From: Acutalibacter sp.
GTDB lineage: Bacteria; Bacillota; Clostridia; Oscillospirales; Acutalibacteraceae
Reading direction: 5' to 3'
Assembly: GCA_020025775.1 (NCBI GenBank)
Contig: JAHHRN010000008.1
Coordinates: forward strand, 40,469 to 104,468
Length of the DNA: 64,000 bases
Shown: positions 56,844 to 64,000 of the stretch, piece by piece
How the letters are laid out: each line of letters begins with the position of its first letter
Position numbering within the stretch: the stretch's first letter is position 1
Notes under the pieces: generated by a model
Seen by the model: only the letters and a program-made list of their open reading frames with translations
Told to the model about the DNA's origin: nothing
Databases searched by the model: none
Program-made: the position numbers and the translations under genes

Positions 56844-57680
56844 TTGCAAAAGATTTTTTTAGTCGGCGGCGATCGTCGCCAGCAATACTTAGAACAAATT
56901 CTGAGCGAAAAGGGCTTTTCTACATATTCCTTAGGGCTTTTAAAAGAGAAATCTAAAGAAGAATTTTTAAAAGCTCTAGGTGAGGAATATGCACCGACGG
57001 TGCTTTTGCCCCTGCCTGCAACCCGAGACGGAAAAACGGTCTTTATGCCGCTTTCGCCTCTTGAAATCTCGTTTGAGGAGCTGTTCTCGGCCATGGGGAG
57101 TGGCGCGCACCTTTTGGGTTTCTCTCTTCCCGAGGGGATAAAACAGGAAGCCGAAAAAAAGAAAATGACTTCTGTGGATTTCTTTTCGGAAACGGTTGTC
57201 TATGAAAACGCCGTGTTAACGGCGCGAGCGACAAAGATGATTTTAAAAAGAAAGCTTCGTGCGCCCTTAGCAGAAACCAAAATCGCCGTAACGGGCTTCG
57301 GCCATGTGGGCAAAGCACTTTTAGAGGTGCTCCTGCCCGAAGTCAAAAGCTTTACGGTCTTTGCGCGCAAGGAGGCGCAGGTCGAAGCGGCGAAACAAAG
57401 CGGCGCAAATGCCGAACTGCTTTCCGCTTTGCCGCAGTGCATAGAGCACTTTGATGCGGTAATTAACACCGTGCCGTTCCCGATTTTAACCGCGGAAATC
57501 CTCGAAAAATCCAAGGAAGACACACTCTTTTTAGAGCTTGCCTCGAAGCCCTTCGGCATAGATTTTGCGGCGGCGGAGGCTTTGCCACGTACCGCGATTT
57601 TGGCTGCCGGACTGCCGGGAAAATATTTCCCGTTTGAAGCGGCGGCCGTTCTTTCTAAAGCCATGGAAAATACTCTCTGA
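56844..57680 (+). CDS. dpaA: dipicolinate synthase subunit A
   Basis: DpaA (SpoVFA) with DpaB makes dipicolinic acid from a dihydrodipicolinate-pathway intermediate in the mother cell of sporulating Firmicutes. The 278-residue protein has an N-terminal half with FLVGGDRRQQYLEQIL and a Rossmann domain with VTGFGHVGKALLEVLL; INTVPFPILTAEIL and LELASKPFGIDF are family blocks. The start is a TTG at 56844, 8 bases after AAGGAG. It is the first gene of a two-gene operon and is good evidence that the organism forms endospores. Confidence 0.93.
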   Translation: MQKIFLVGGDRRQQYLEQILSEKGFSTYSLGLLKEKSKEEFLKALGEEYAPTVLLPLPATRDGKTVFMPLSPLEISFEELFSAMGSGAHLLGFSLPEGIKQEAEKKKMTSVDFFSETVVYENAVLTARATKMILKRKLRAPLAETKIAVTGFGHVGKALLEVLLPEVKSFTVFARKEAQVEAAKQSGANAELLSALPQCIEHFDAVINTVPFPILTAEILEKSKEDTLFLELASKPFGIDFAAAEALPRTAILAAGLPGKYFPFEAAAVLSKAMENTL

Positions 57681-57694
57681 AAGGAGGGGAAACA

Positions 57695-58267
57695 ATGTCG
57701 AAAACTCGTGTAGGATTTGCTATGTGTGGTTCCTTTTGCACCTTCAGTCAGGTTTTGCCGCAAATGGAACGCCTTGTGAAAATGGGTTATGATGTTCTGC
57801 CCATTCTTTCCGAAACCGCCTACAGCACGGATACCCGCTTCGGCAAAGCGGCGGATTTCAGAAAACGCATTGAAACTGTCACGGGGCATGAAATCATTCA
57901 TACCGTATTCGGTGCAGAGCCGATAGGACCCAAACAGCTCTTAGATATTTTGGTGATTGCCCCCACAACGGGCAACACCTTAGGAAAGCTTGCCGGCGGC
58001 GTTACCGATACGGCGGTCACCTTGGCGTGCAAGGCGCATTTGCGCAACGAACGCCCGGTTGTGATTGCGGTTTCCACCAACGATGCCCTCGGTGCAAGCG
58101 CAAAAAACATAGGCATGCTCTTTAACACCAGACACCTGTATTTTGTGCCCATGCGCCAGGATGCGCCGGAGAAAAAACCAAAATCTGTTGTGGCGGATTT
58201 CACGAAAATCCCCGACTGTGTACAGGCGGCGTTAGAGGGAAAACAGCTTCAGCCTGTTTTCTGCTAA
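57695..58267 (+). CDS. dpaB: dipicolinate synthase subunit B (flavoprotein)
   Basis: DpaB (SpoVFB) is the flavoprotein partner of DpaA. The 190-residue protein shows the FMN-binding flavoprotein fold: VGFAMCGSFCTF at the start, ILVIAPTTGNTLGKLAGGVTD in the middle, and RPVVIAVSTNDALGA toward the end. It starts 14 bases after dpaA with AAAGGAGGGG. A perfect 11-bp hairpin (58293-58321) follows the stop. Confidence 0.95.
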   Translation: MSKTRVGFAMCGSFCTFSQVLPQMERLVKMGYDVLPILSETAYSTDTRFGKAADFRKRIETVTGHEIIHTVFGAEPIGPKQLLDILVIAPTTGNTLGKLAGGVTDTAVTLACKAHLRNERPVVIAVSTNDALGASAKNIGMLFNTRHLYFVPMRQDAPEKKPKSVVADFTKIPDCVQAALEGKQLQPVFC

Positions 58268-58292
58268 AACTTTATAGGCACAGCGTTGATAA

Positions 58293-58321
58293 GCGCCGTC
58301 AAATTGCTTTTTTGACGGCGC
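58293..58321 (+). terminator. hairpin after dpaB
   Basis: GCGCCGTCAAA pairs perfectly with TTTGACGGCGC around TTGCTTT. The following AAATTTTG is only partly T-rich, so termination may be incomplete. Confidence 0.6.
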
Positions 58322-58387
58322 AAATTTTGTGCAATCCACCTAAATTGGGGTAGGGACATATTTTCGATAGAAATCTGCTCTTAAGTG

Positions 58388-58396
58388 TGATACAAT
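58388..58396 (+). promoter_or_regulatory. extended -10 promoter of the ABC transporter operon
   Basis: TGA-TACAAT is an extended -10 about 40 bases before the ATPase start. The -35 region (TAGAAA, 17 bases away) is weak. Confidence 0.45.
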
Positions 58397-58435
58397 AAAT
58401 AGTATTATGGTAATTTGTACTTTAGGAGGCAAAAT

Positions 58436-59137
58436 ATGTCCTTTATTGAAGTGAAAAATCTCACCAAAACCTACCAAATGGGTGAGGTAGAAATTAAAGC
58501 ACTCGACGATGCCGGTTTCGGTATTGAAAAAGGCGAATTTGTTGTGGTTGTCGGCCCGTCCGGCGCAGGTAAAACCACGATTTTGAATATTTTAGGCGGC
58601 ATGGATATGGCGTCTTCCGGTGAAATTTATGTGGATAACGAAAACATTACCGCACTTTCCGAAAAACAGCTGACTGCCTACAGACGCGATGACGTCGGCT
58701 TTGTGTTCCAGTTCTATAACTTGGTCGGCAACCTGACCGCTCTTGAAAATGTAGAATTGGCTTTGCAGATTTCCAAAGCACCTTTGGATGCCAAAGAAGT
58801 GCTCAAGGAAGTCGGCCTTGGCAACCGTATGGACAACTTCCCAGCGCAGCTTTCCGGCGGTGAGCAACAGCGTGTTTCCATTGCGCGTGCGCTTGCCAAA
58901 AATCCGAAGCTTTTGCTTTGCGATGAGCCGACAGGCGCGCTCGACTATATCACAGGTAAATCTATTTTGAAGCTCCTGCAGGATACCTGCCGCGAAAAGG
59001 GCGTAACGAGCATCGTCATCACCCACAACCTCGCGATTGCCCCGATGGCGGACAAGGTTATCAAGGTTAAGAACGGCAAAATCGACCAGATTTTAATGAA
59101 TAAACGTCCCACACCTGTGGAGTATATTGAGTGGTAA
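58436..59137 (+). CDS. ABC transporter ATP-binding protein (MacB/LolD type)
   Basis: This 233-residue ATPase powers the permease encoded next. It has Walker A VGPSGAGKTT, Q-loop VFQFYNLV, signature LSGGEQQRVSIARAL, Walker B LLLCDEPTGALD and the H-loop VITHN. The PTGALD form of Walker B marks the MacB/LolD subfamily, whose partners are FtsX-type permeases and often move lipids or peptides by a mechanical stroke. The ATG at 58436 has AGGAGG 7-8 bases before it. The permease starts 12 bases later. Confidence 0.95.
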   Translation: MSFIEVKNLTKTYQMGEVEIKALDDAGFGIEKGEFVVVVGPSGAGKTTILNILGGMDMASSGEIYVDNENITALSEKQLTAYRRDDVGFVFQFYNLVGNLTALENVELALQISKAPLDAKEVLKEVGLGNRMDNFPAQLSGGEQQRVSIARALAKNPKLLLCDEPTGALDYITGKSILKLLQDTCREKGVTSIVITHNLAIAPMADKVIKVKNGKIDQILMNKRPTPVEYIEW

Positions 59138-59149
59138 AGGAAGAGACGC

Positions 59150-62100
59150 ATGACGAAAGGACTCAGAAAAGATTTCAGAAGAGAAATTCGGCACAGCTTT
59201 AGCCGCTTTCTCTCGATTCTTTTAATTTCAGCACTCGGCGTGGCGTTTTATGCCGGTATCCGCTCCGCAAGCCCTGCGATGCAGGATTCTATAGACGCCG
59301 TGTATGATGCAGAAAATTTCATGGATATTGAGGTCATGGGTACCTTAGGTCTCAGCAAGGATGATATTGCAACGCTCCTCACCTTGGACGGCGTTTCCGC
59401 CGCAGAGGGCGTCTACACCAAGGATTATCTTTGCGAAGCCGAGGACCGCGTGGTGGTTACCAAAACCATGTCGATGACCAACCAAATCAACCAGTTCCGC
59501 GTAAAAGAGGGACGCTATCCCGAAAAATATAACGAATGTCTAGTAGACAGCGGCTTCTTAGAGGCTTCCGGCTACAAGCTCGGCGACACCATTCGTTTAA
59601 AGACCGGTACCGAAGAAAAGGTTAAGGATATGCTCGCGACCGATAGCTTCCTCATTGTCGGTATGGGTGAAACCGCGCAGTTCTTAAATAAGGACCACGG
59701 TGCTTCCGCAATCGGCGACGGCACGGTAGACGGCTTCATGCTCATCCCGAGAGAAGCCTATGTGGCAGAATATTATACAGAGGCGCTCGTCACCGTACAG
59801 GGTGCATCGGCGCTCAACTCCTTCTCTAAAGAATACAAAACCCTTTTAAATCAGACCACGGACAATATTGCCGCCGCAGCAGGGGATCGCTGTAACATTC
59901 GTTTGGCACTGTTTAAAGAAGAAGCCGACGAAAAAATGACCGAAGCGAGACTCAAATTCCAACAGCAAAGAGATAAAGCGGAAGCGGAGCTTGCCGATGC
60001 CTACCAAATGATTTTAGAGGGGCAGGAAGAACTCGACAGCGGCAAAATCGAGTTAGAGCAAAACGAAAAACAGATTGAAGAATTAAAAAGCCTCTTTGCC
60101 GCCGGAGATGCCGGACTTCCCGAAGCACAAAAGCGTGTAGAACAGCTTCGCGCCGATGTAACGGATTTAAAATTCAAACAGCAGCAAGCGGCAGAGCTTA
60201 TTGTCGAGCACGGCATTTATATTCAGGACTTGAAAGATAAGCTTGAAAACGACGAGGCAAACTTAACGCCCGAAGAGCTGGAAGCACGTCGGCAGGAAAT
60301 TGCAACGGAAGAGCAAAAATATGCAGATGAGCAGGCACAGCTCAACAATATTCAAAAGAATATTAACGGCTTAGAAGGCCGTCTTGCCACCTCCGAAGCT
60401 TTCGTTGAAAATTATCCCGAAGCCTCCAAGCGTGCACAGGTGAAAATCGCCGAGCTTGAAGTGGCTATTGAAGAGGGCAGAAAGAAAAGCTTAGACGGTG
60501 AAATTCAGTTAGAGCGCAGTAAAGAAGACTATAAGCTTGCGAAAGAGGATTACACCGCTGAAATTACCGAAGCGGAAGAAAAACTCAACGTAAAAGAAAA
60601 ACAGCTTCGCGAAATCGAAGCCCCGAAATGGTATATTTTAGACAGAAGCAGTGTACCGAGCTATGTGTCCTATAAATCGGATGCAGACAGCGTTGCCGCT
60701 ATCGGTACGGTGTTCCCGATTATCTTCTTCTTAGTTGCGGCGCTGGTTTCCTTGACCACCATGACCCGTATGGTCGAGGAGGAACGTACCCAAATCGGTA
60801 CGCTCAAGGCTCTCGGTTACAGCAAGGCTTCTATTGCTTCTAAATACATTTTATACGCGCTGTTCTCCACCCTGTTGGGCGGCTTGCTTGGCGCAGTGCT
60901 CGGCGAGGCTTTCTTGCCGGCGTTGATTATTAAAACCTACAAACTCGTTTACGCCAACCTCTGGAAGGTGATTGTACATCCGCAGTATCTCAACGCAGTG
61001 ATTGCCGTACTTTTGGCAGTGTTCGCCACCGTCGGCGGTGCAGTCGGTGCTTCCTGGCGTGCGCTTTCCGACGAACCGGCGATGCTCATGCGTCCCGAAG
61101 CGCCGCAGGTCGGTAAACGAATCTTCTTAGAAGATATCGATTGGATTTGGCAGAGACTGAACTTCACACAAAAGGCGGCTTGCCGTAACCTCTTCCGCTA
61201 TAAGAAACGTCTATTTATGACCGTTTTGGGTGTAGCGGGCTGTATGGCTCTTCTGCTCGTCGGTTTCGGTATTCGTGATGCGGTTCGCGCAGAACCCGAA
61301 ATGCAGTTCAATGAGGTGGTTTCCTATCAAGGCACTGTCGGTGCAGATACCTCTCTTTCCCGCGCAGAACGCCGCCAGCTCCTTGCAAAAATCAGTTCCG
61401 TAGAGGGCGTGACCGATTATTTGCAGACCAAGAGCCTCATGGTGTATGCTTCCACCGAAAATGGTGCAACTACGGCGAATTTGATTGTACCGCAGGATAC
61501 CGCGAAGATTTCCGAATATGTCAATCTTCGTCCGCGCTTCTCTTCTATGCCCTTACCGCTGACCGATGACGGTATTTTAATTACCGAAAAGTTTGCGAAG
61601 ATTTTGGGCGTTAAGGAAGGCGATATGGTCACCATCAGCGAATCCAAAACGGCAACCCCCGTGGGCAGTGTTCGCGTGGCAGGTGTTGTGCAGAACTATT
61701 TGAATCACTTCATCTACATGACCCCGAACGTTTATAAAGCGCTCTACGGCGAAACGGCATCGCTTAATGCTGCCCTGCTCAAGACAACGCCGAACTCCGA
61801 CCCCGCAAGCCAAAAGGAGCAAATCCTCGACATTACGGGCGTAACTTCGGTGACGATGAATGCCGACACCGAGCAGGAAATTCAGGAAATGACCGAAAAT
61901 CTGACCGTGATTATCGCAGTTATGATTGCCGCGGCAGGTCTTTTGGCGTTCGTTGTACTTTACAACCTCAACAATATCAATATCACCGAACGTAAGCGTG
62001 AGCTTGCCACCTTAAAGGTTTTGGGCTTCTATAATAAAGAGCTTGCGGCTTATGTCTACAGAGAAAACGTCCTGCTGACGATTCTCGGCGTGCTTTTGGG

Positions 62101-62302
62101 TCTGATTCTCGGCACGGTTTTGGATGTGTTCGTCATGCGCACGATTGAAACGGAATTTGTCATGTTCAGCGTAAAGATTAGCTGGGTAAGCTATCTTGTG
62201 AGCATCCTGTTGACGATTCTTTTCTCCGTACTGGTGAACTTCATCATGTACTTTAGACTCGAAAAGGTCGATATGATTGAATCCTTGAAGAGCGTAGAAT
62301 AA
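59150..62302 (+). CDS. FtsX-type ABC permease with a long external coiled coil
   Basis: This 1050-residue permease has an N-terminal helix (about residues 20-40), an outer MacB-like domain, and a long coiled coil rich in Glu, Gln and Lys (about residues 263-490; EEQKYADEQAQLNNIQKN is typical). Two FtsX units follow, with helices near 520-640 and 690-710, a second outer domain (about 720-910), and three C-terminal helices. The coil faces outward and could reach through the wall to a substrate or partner. Similar giant permeases in Firmicutes export peptides or act in antimicrobial defence; the substrate here is not known. Confidence 0.88.
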   Translation: MTKGLRKDFRREIRHSFSRFLSILLISALGVAFYAGIRSASPAMQDSIDAVYDAENFMDIEVMGTLGLSKDDIATLLTLDGVSAAEGVYTKDYLCEAEDRVVVTKTMSMTNQINQFRVKEGRYPEKYNECLVDSGFLEASGYKLGDTIRLKTGTEEKVKDMLATDSFLIVGMGETAQFLNKDHGASAIGDGTVDGFMLIPREAYVAEYYTEALVTVQGASALNSFSKEYKTLLNQTTDNIAAAAGDRCNIRLALFKEEADEKMTEARLKFQQQRDKAEAELADAYQMILEGQEELDSGKIELEQNEKQIEELKSLFAAGDAGLPEAQKRVEQLRADVTDLKFKQQQAAELIVEHGIYIQDLKDKLENDEANLTPEELEARRQEIATEEQKYADEQAQLNNIQKNINGLEGRLATSEAFVENYPEASKRAQVKIAELEVAIEEGRKKSLDGEIQLERSKEDYKLAKEDYTAEITEAEEKLNVKEKQLREIEAPKWYILDRSSVPSYVSYKSDADSVAAIGTVFPIIFFLVAALVSLTTMTRMVEEERTQIGTLKALGYSKASIASKYILYALFSTLLGGLLGAVLGEAFLPALIIKTYKLVYANLWKVIVHPQYLNAVIAVLLAVFATVGGAVGASWRALSDEPAMLMRPEAPQVGKRIFLEDIDWIWQRLNFTQKAACRNLFRYKKRLFMTVLGVAGCMALLLVGFGIRDAVRAEPEMQFNEVVSYQGTVGADTSLSRAERRQLLAKISSVEGVTDYLQTKSLMVYASTENGATTANLIVPQDTAKISEYVNLRPRFSSMPLPLTDDGILITEKFAKILGVKEGDMVTISESKTATPVGSVRVAGVVQNYLNHFIYMTPNVYKALYGETASLNAALLKTTPNSDPASQKEQILDITGVTSVTMNADTEQEIQEMTENLTVIIAVMIAAAGLLAFVVLYNLNNINITERKRELATLKVLGFYNKELAAYVYRENVLLTILGVLLGLILGTVLDVFVMRTIETEFVMFSVKISWVSYLVSILLTILFSVLVNFIMYFRLEKVDMIESLKSVE

Positions 62303-62323
62303 TTTTTGAAAAGAGGAAAATCT

Positions 62324-62920
62324 ATGGAACTGGATATTTATGATTTTGATAAGACCGTTGTGCCTTATGATTCCGGCTCTACGTTTTTTCTCTTTTGTTT
62401 AGCGCACTACCCGTATTTGCTTCTCTTGACGCCGTTTTACGCTGTTATGGGACTGCTCTATCTTGTACGTCTTTTGCCTTTAGATGCCTTTAAAAAGCAT
62501 GTCTTTTGCTTTATTCGCTTTATTCCGCTGGAGCGCGCGGTTAAAAAGTTTTGGGACAAGCACGAAAAAGATGTTTTTCCGTGGTTTCGACCCGAAGAAA
62601 GAGCGCGCTATACCGTGGTCATCAGTGCCAGCCCCGATTTTCTGTTAGAGGAAATTGCAGAACGCTTAAAGGTCGACAAGCTTCTTTGTACGCACCATAA
62701 CCGAAAAACCGGCACGCTTTTAGAAAAGAACTGCAAGCACGAAGAAAAGGTGCGCCGCTTCTATGCGGTCTTTCCGAAGGATACCAAGGTCAAGTGTGTG
62801 TATTCAGACGGCTACAAAACCGACAAGCCCATTTTCTCTCTGGGCGAGCAGTGCTTCCATATTGAAAAAGACGGCAAGCGAACCCCGTTTTCCTATGAAA
62901 GCTATTATGCAAATCAATAA
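62324..62920 (+). CDS. HAD-superfamily phosphatase (subfamily IB)
   Basis: This 198-residue protein begins with the HAD nucleophile motif DIYDFDKTVV (Asp, Asp). A hydrophobic cap segment (about residues 27-52) may be membrane-associated; VVISASPDFLLEEIA is motif II, and the Lys in the LEKNCKHEEKV region and VYSDGYKTDKPIFSL provide motifs III and IV. Members include phosphoserine phosphatase and PgpP-like lipid phosphatases. The ATG at 62324 follows AGAGGAAA. It starts 21 bases after the permease gene and could belong to the same transcript. Confidence 0.88.
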   Translation: MELDIYDFDKTVVPYDSGSTFFLFCLAHYPYLLLLTPFYAVMGLLYLVRLLPLDAFKKHVFCFIRFIPLERAVKKFWDKHEKDVFPWFRPEERARYTVVISASPDFLLEEIAERLKVDKLLCTHHNRKTGTLLEKNCKHEEKVRRFYAVFPKDTKVKCVYSDGYKTDKPIFSLGEQCFHIEKDGKRTPFSYESYYANQ

Positions 62921-62979
62921 AAATGGACGAGCCAAAGGCTAACGTCAGCTAGGGAAGCAATTCAGAATCCCCAAAAAGC

Positions 62980-63017
62980 AAAAATGGAGTGTATCAAATG
63001 ATACACTCTATTTTTTA
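62980..63017 (+). terminator. terminator downstream of the HAD phosphatase
   Basis: GAGTGTATC (62987-62995) pairs with GATACACTC (63000-63008) around AAAT, followed by a T run. The rest of 62921-63210 is AT-rich and holds nothing I recognise. Confidence 0.88.
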
Positions 63018-63210
63018 TTTTTCGTTGGCTCCAGTACTTGAATGTAAGAGAGCTTCTCTAAATTCTACATCTTCCATTCTATAGGCACAGGAATCTGTAC
63101 AGATGACAAATACAATATTGACATAAGCAATAGGAAACAGCTCTTTTCACCTTTCCTAGGTTGTCAACGCTTGTATGGAATACCTTATAGAGCCGTGTTT
63201 TGTGTATATT

Positions 63211-63999
63211 TCAATTTATTGACTCTTTCAATCGTAAAAATGGCTGCGGCGGCAGTTCATTTTTCGCTATCACCGACATCAGCATTTCTGCAAATCCTTT
63301 CGGATCACGAATCTGAAACTGCATATGATTGAATTGGTCAAAAACCGGAAAATTTCCATGTGGATATGTCTGTATAACATTTTTGCGATATTTGAAATGA
63401 TCTTCAACACTTCCAAATTCCCAAAAAGTACGCTTTTGTAATTCTTCTGGCAGCATTGGAAAAGGCTTATTTTCCAGACTATCTGCCAACTGGCAGCGAA
63501 GATTTCTATAAGTCAGATTTTTGCCTGCCTCAATGAAATAAGGTTTGATCTTTTCATCATCGCACCAGAGTATTTTTTTCAGTGTTTTTCCTTTAGACCA
63601 GTACAGGCTTTTCATAGCCAAATACAAAAACGGCGTCATTATGTATCGGGTCATTTTGCCAATTTGAGCAAACTGTCCACCATCGAAAAAAACATGCTCC
63701 ACCGGGATATTTGATTGTGTCAAAAAAGCCATTGCCAGATCTGCTCCTATGGAGGAAGCAACAATCAAAGTAAGGTTTTTTATTTCCTGTTCCCGAAGAA
63801 AATTTTCGATCTGCCGTATTTCGTCAGCCTTACTAAGATACTTTTGATCTGCGCAATACACAGTCGAAGTAGGCATAATGCAATAATATTGTTCTTTTAA
63901 GAAATCTGCTACCGGAATACAGCTGTCACCAGTTACACCCATTGCATGAAAAAACAATATTGCCGGATTTGATTTATTTCCCATCGTATTAAAAATCAT
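63211..63999 (-). CDS. alpha/beta-hydrolase fold protein
   Basis: This 262-residue protein has a hydrolase-fold start AILFFHAMGVTGDS and a nucleophile elbow in LIVASSIGADLAMAF, where the usual Gly before the Ser box is Ala. The acid and base are probably in the C-terminal third (FPVFDQFNHMQFQI with a candidate His). The ATG lies at the very edge of the window (63997-63999), so an upstream extension cannot be excluded. Codon use is more AT-rich and less biased than in the neighbouring genes, which suggests transfer. Substrate unknown. Confidence 0.78.
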   Translation of the reverse strand: MIFNTMGNKSNPAILFFHAMGVTGDSCIPVADFLKEQYYCIMPTSTVYCADQKYLSKADEIRQIENFLREQEIKNLTLIVASSIGADLAMAFLTQSNIPVEHVFFDGGQFAQIGKMTRYIMTPFLYLAMKSLYWSKGKTLKKILWCDDEKIKPYFIEAGKNLTYRNLRCQLADSLENKPFPMLPEELQKRTFWEFGSVEDHFKYRKNVIQTYPHGNFPVFDQFNHMQFQIRDPKGFAEMLMSVIAKNELPPQPFLRLKESIN

Positions 64000-64000
64000 A

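Overview
The window looks like a chromosomal segment of an endospore-forming, probably gut-associated, anaerobic Clostridia (Bacillota) species. The evidence is a clostridial 2[4Fe-4S] ferredoxin at the left edge, pyruvate phosphate dikinase, a PduL-type phosphotransacylase, DUF951 and TSCPD small proteins, strong AGGAGG ribosome sites, consensus sigma-A promoters, and the dipicolinate synthase pair dpaA-dpaB, which implies spores. I cannot name the genus. No rRNA, tRNA or CRISPR array was seen.

Layout. 0-3.9 kb: ferredoxin end with terminator, tRNA and rRNA methyltransferases (trmN6-like, rsmI), a membrane-anchored protein, an XRE regulator with a likely self-operator, and a histidine phosphatase. 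3.9-7.9 kb: a hexuronate operon (uxuA, SDR-type uxuB, small membrane protein, KDG kinase, KDPG aldolase) behind a 17-bp-spaced promoter and a perfect inverted repeat. 8-9.2 kb: pduL and bioY. 9.2-13.7 kb: an accessory patch with a collapsed GH5 gene, an orphan tnpV, a truncated IS1182-type element, and a four-gene minus-strand operon of unrecognised membrane proteins that share an N-terminal GYY-P-D motif. 13.8-22.4 kb, minus strand: ppdK; a translation operon headed by a GH110-like glycosidase (GH110, DUF951, prfA, rsmA, TSCPD); a small-multidrug-export-type protein; and a pyrophosphatase-like/Nudix fusion. 22.6-26.1 kb: repeat-rich lipoprotein, membrane protein, PrsA-like lipoprotein. 26.2-31.8 kb: pnp and rpsO (minus) with structured RNA around them, then glycogen phosphorylase with a Lys/Ala-rich tail.

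32-43.6 kb is the most interesting region. A minus-strand pair (membrane-anchored LamG/metallophosphoesterase and a leaderless GH16) diverges from a tightly packed nine-gene plus-strand operon: PI-PLC-like phosphodiesterase, GH4 glycosidase, PfkB kinase, alpha/beta hydrolase, small unknown, PHP phosphoesterase, GPH sugar symporter, zinc ribbon protein, and membrane-anchored metallophosphoesterase. Together they look like an uncharacterised pathway for a phosphorylated or inositol-containing glycan.

43.7-64 kb: argS, a DMT transporter, a membrane protein, a GH38 alpha-mannosidase, a 595-residue membrane protein of unknown role, nadB-nadC (no nadA here), murC, dpaAB with a sigma-K-like promoter, an ABC ATPase with a large coiled-coil FtsX-type permease, a HAD phosphatase, and a compositionally different alpha/beta hydrolase at the right edge. 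The glycosidases (GH4, GH16, GH38, GH110) lack visible signal peptides, which suggests that the cell imports oligosaccharides and finishes them inside.
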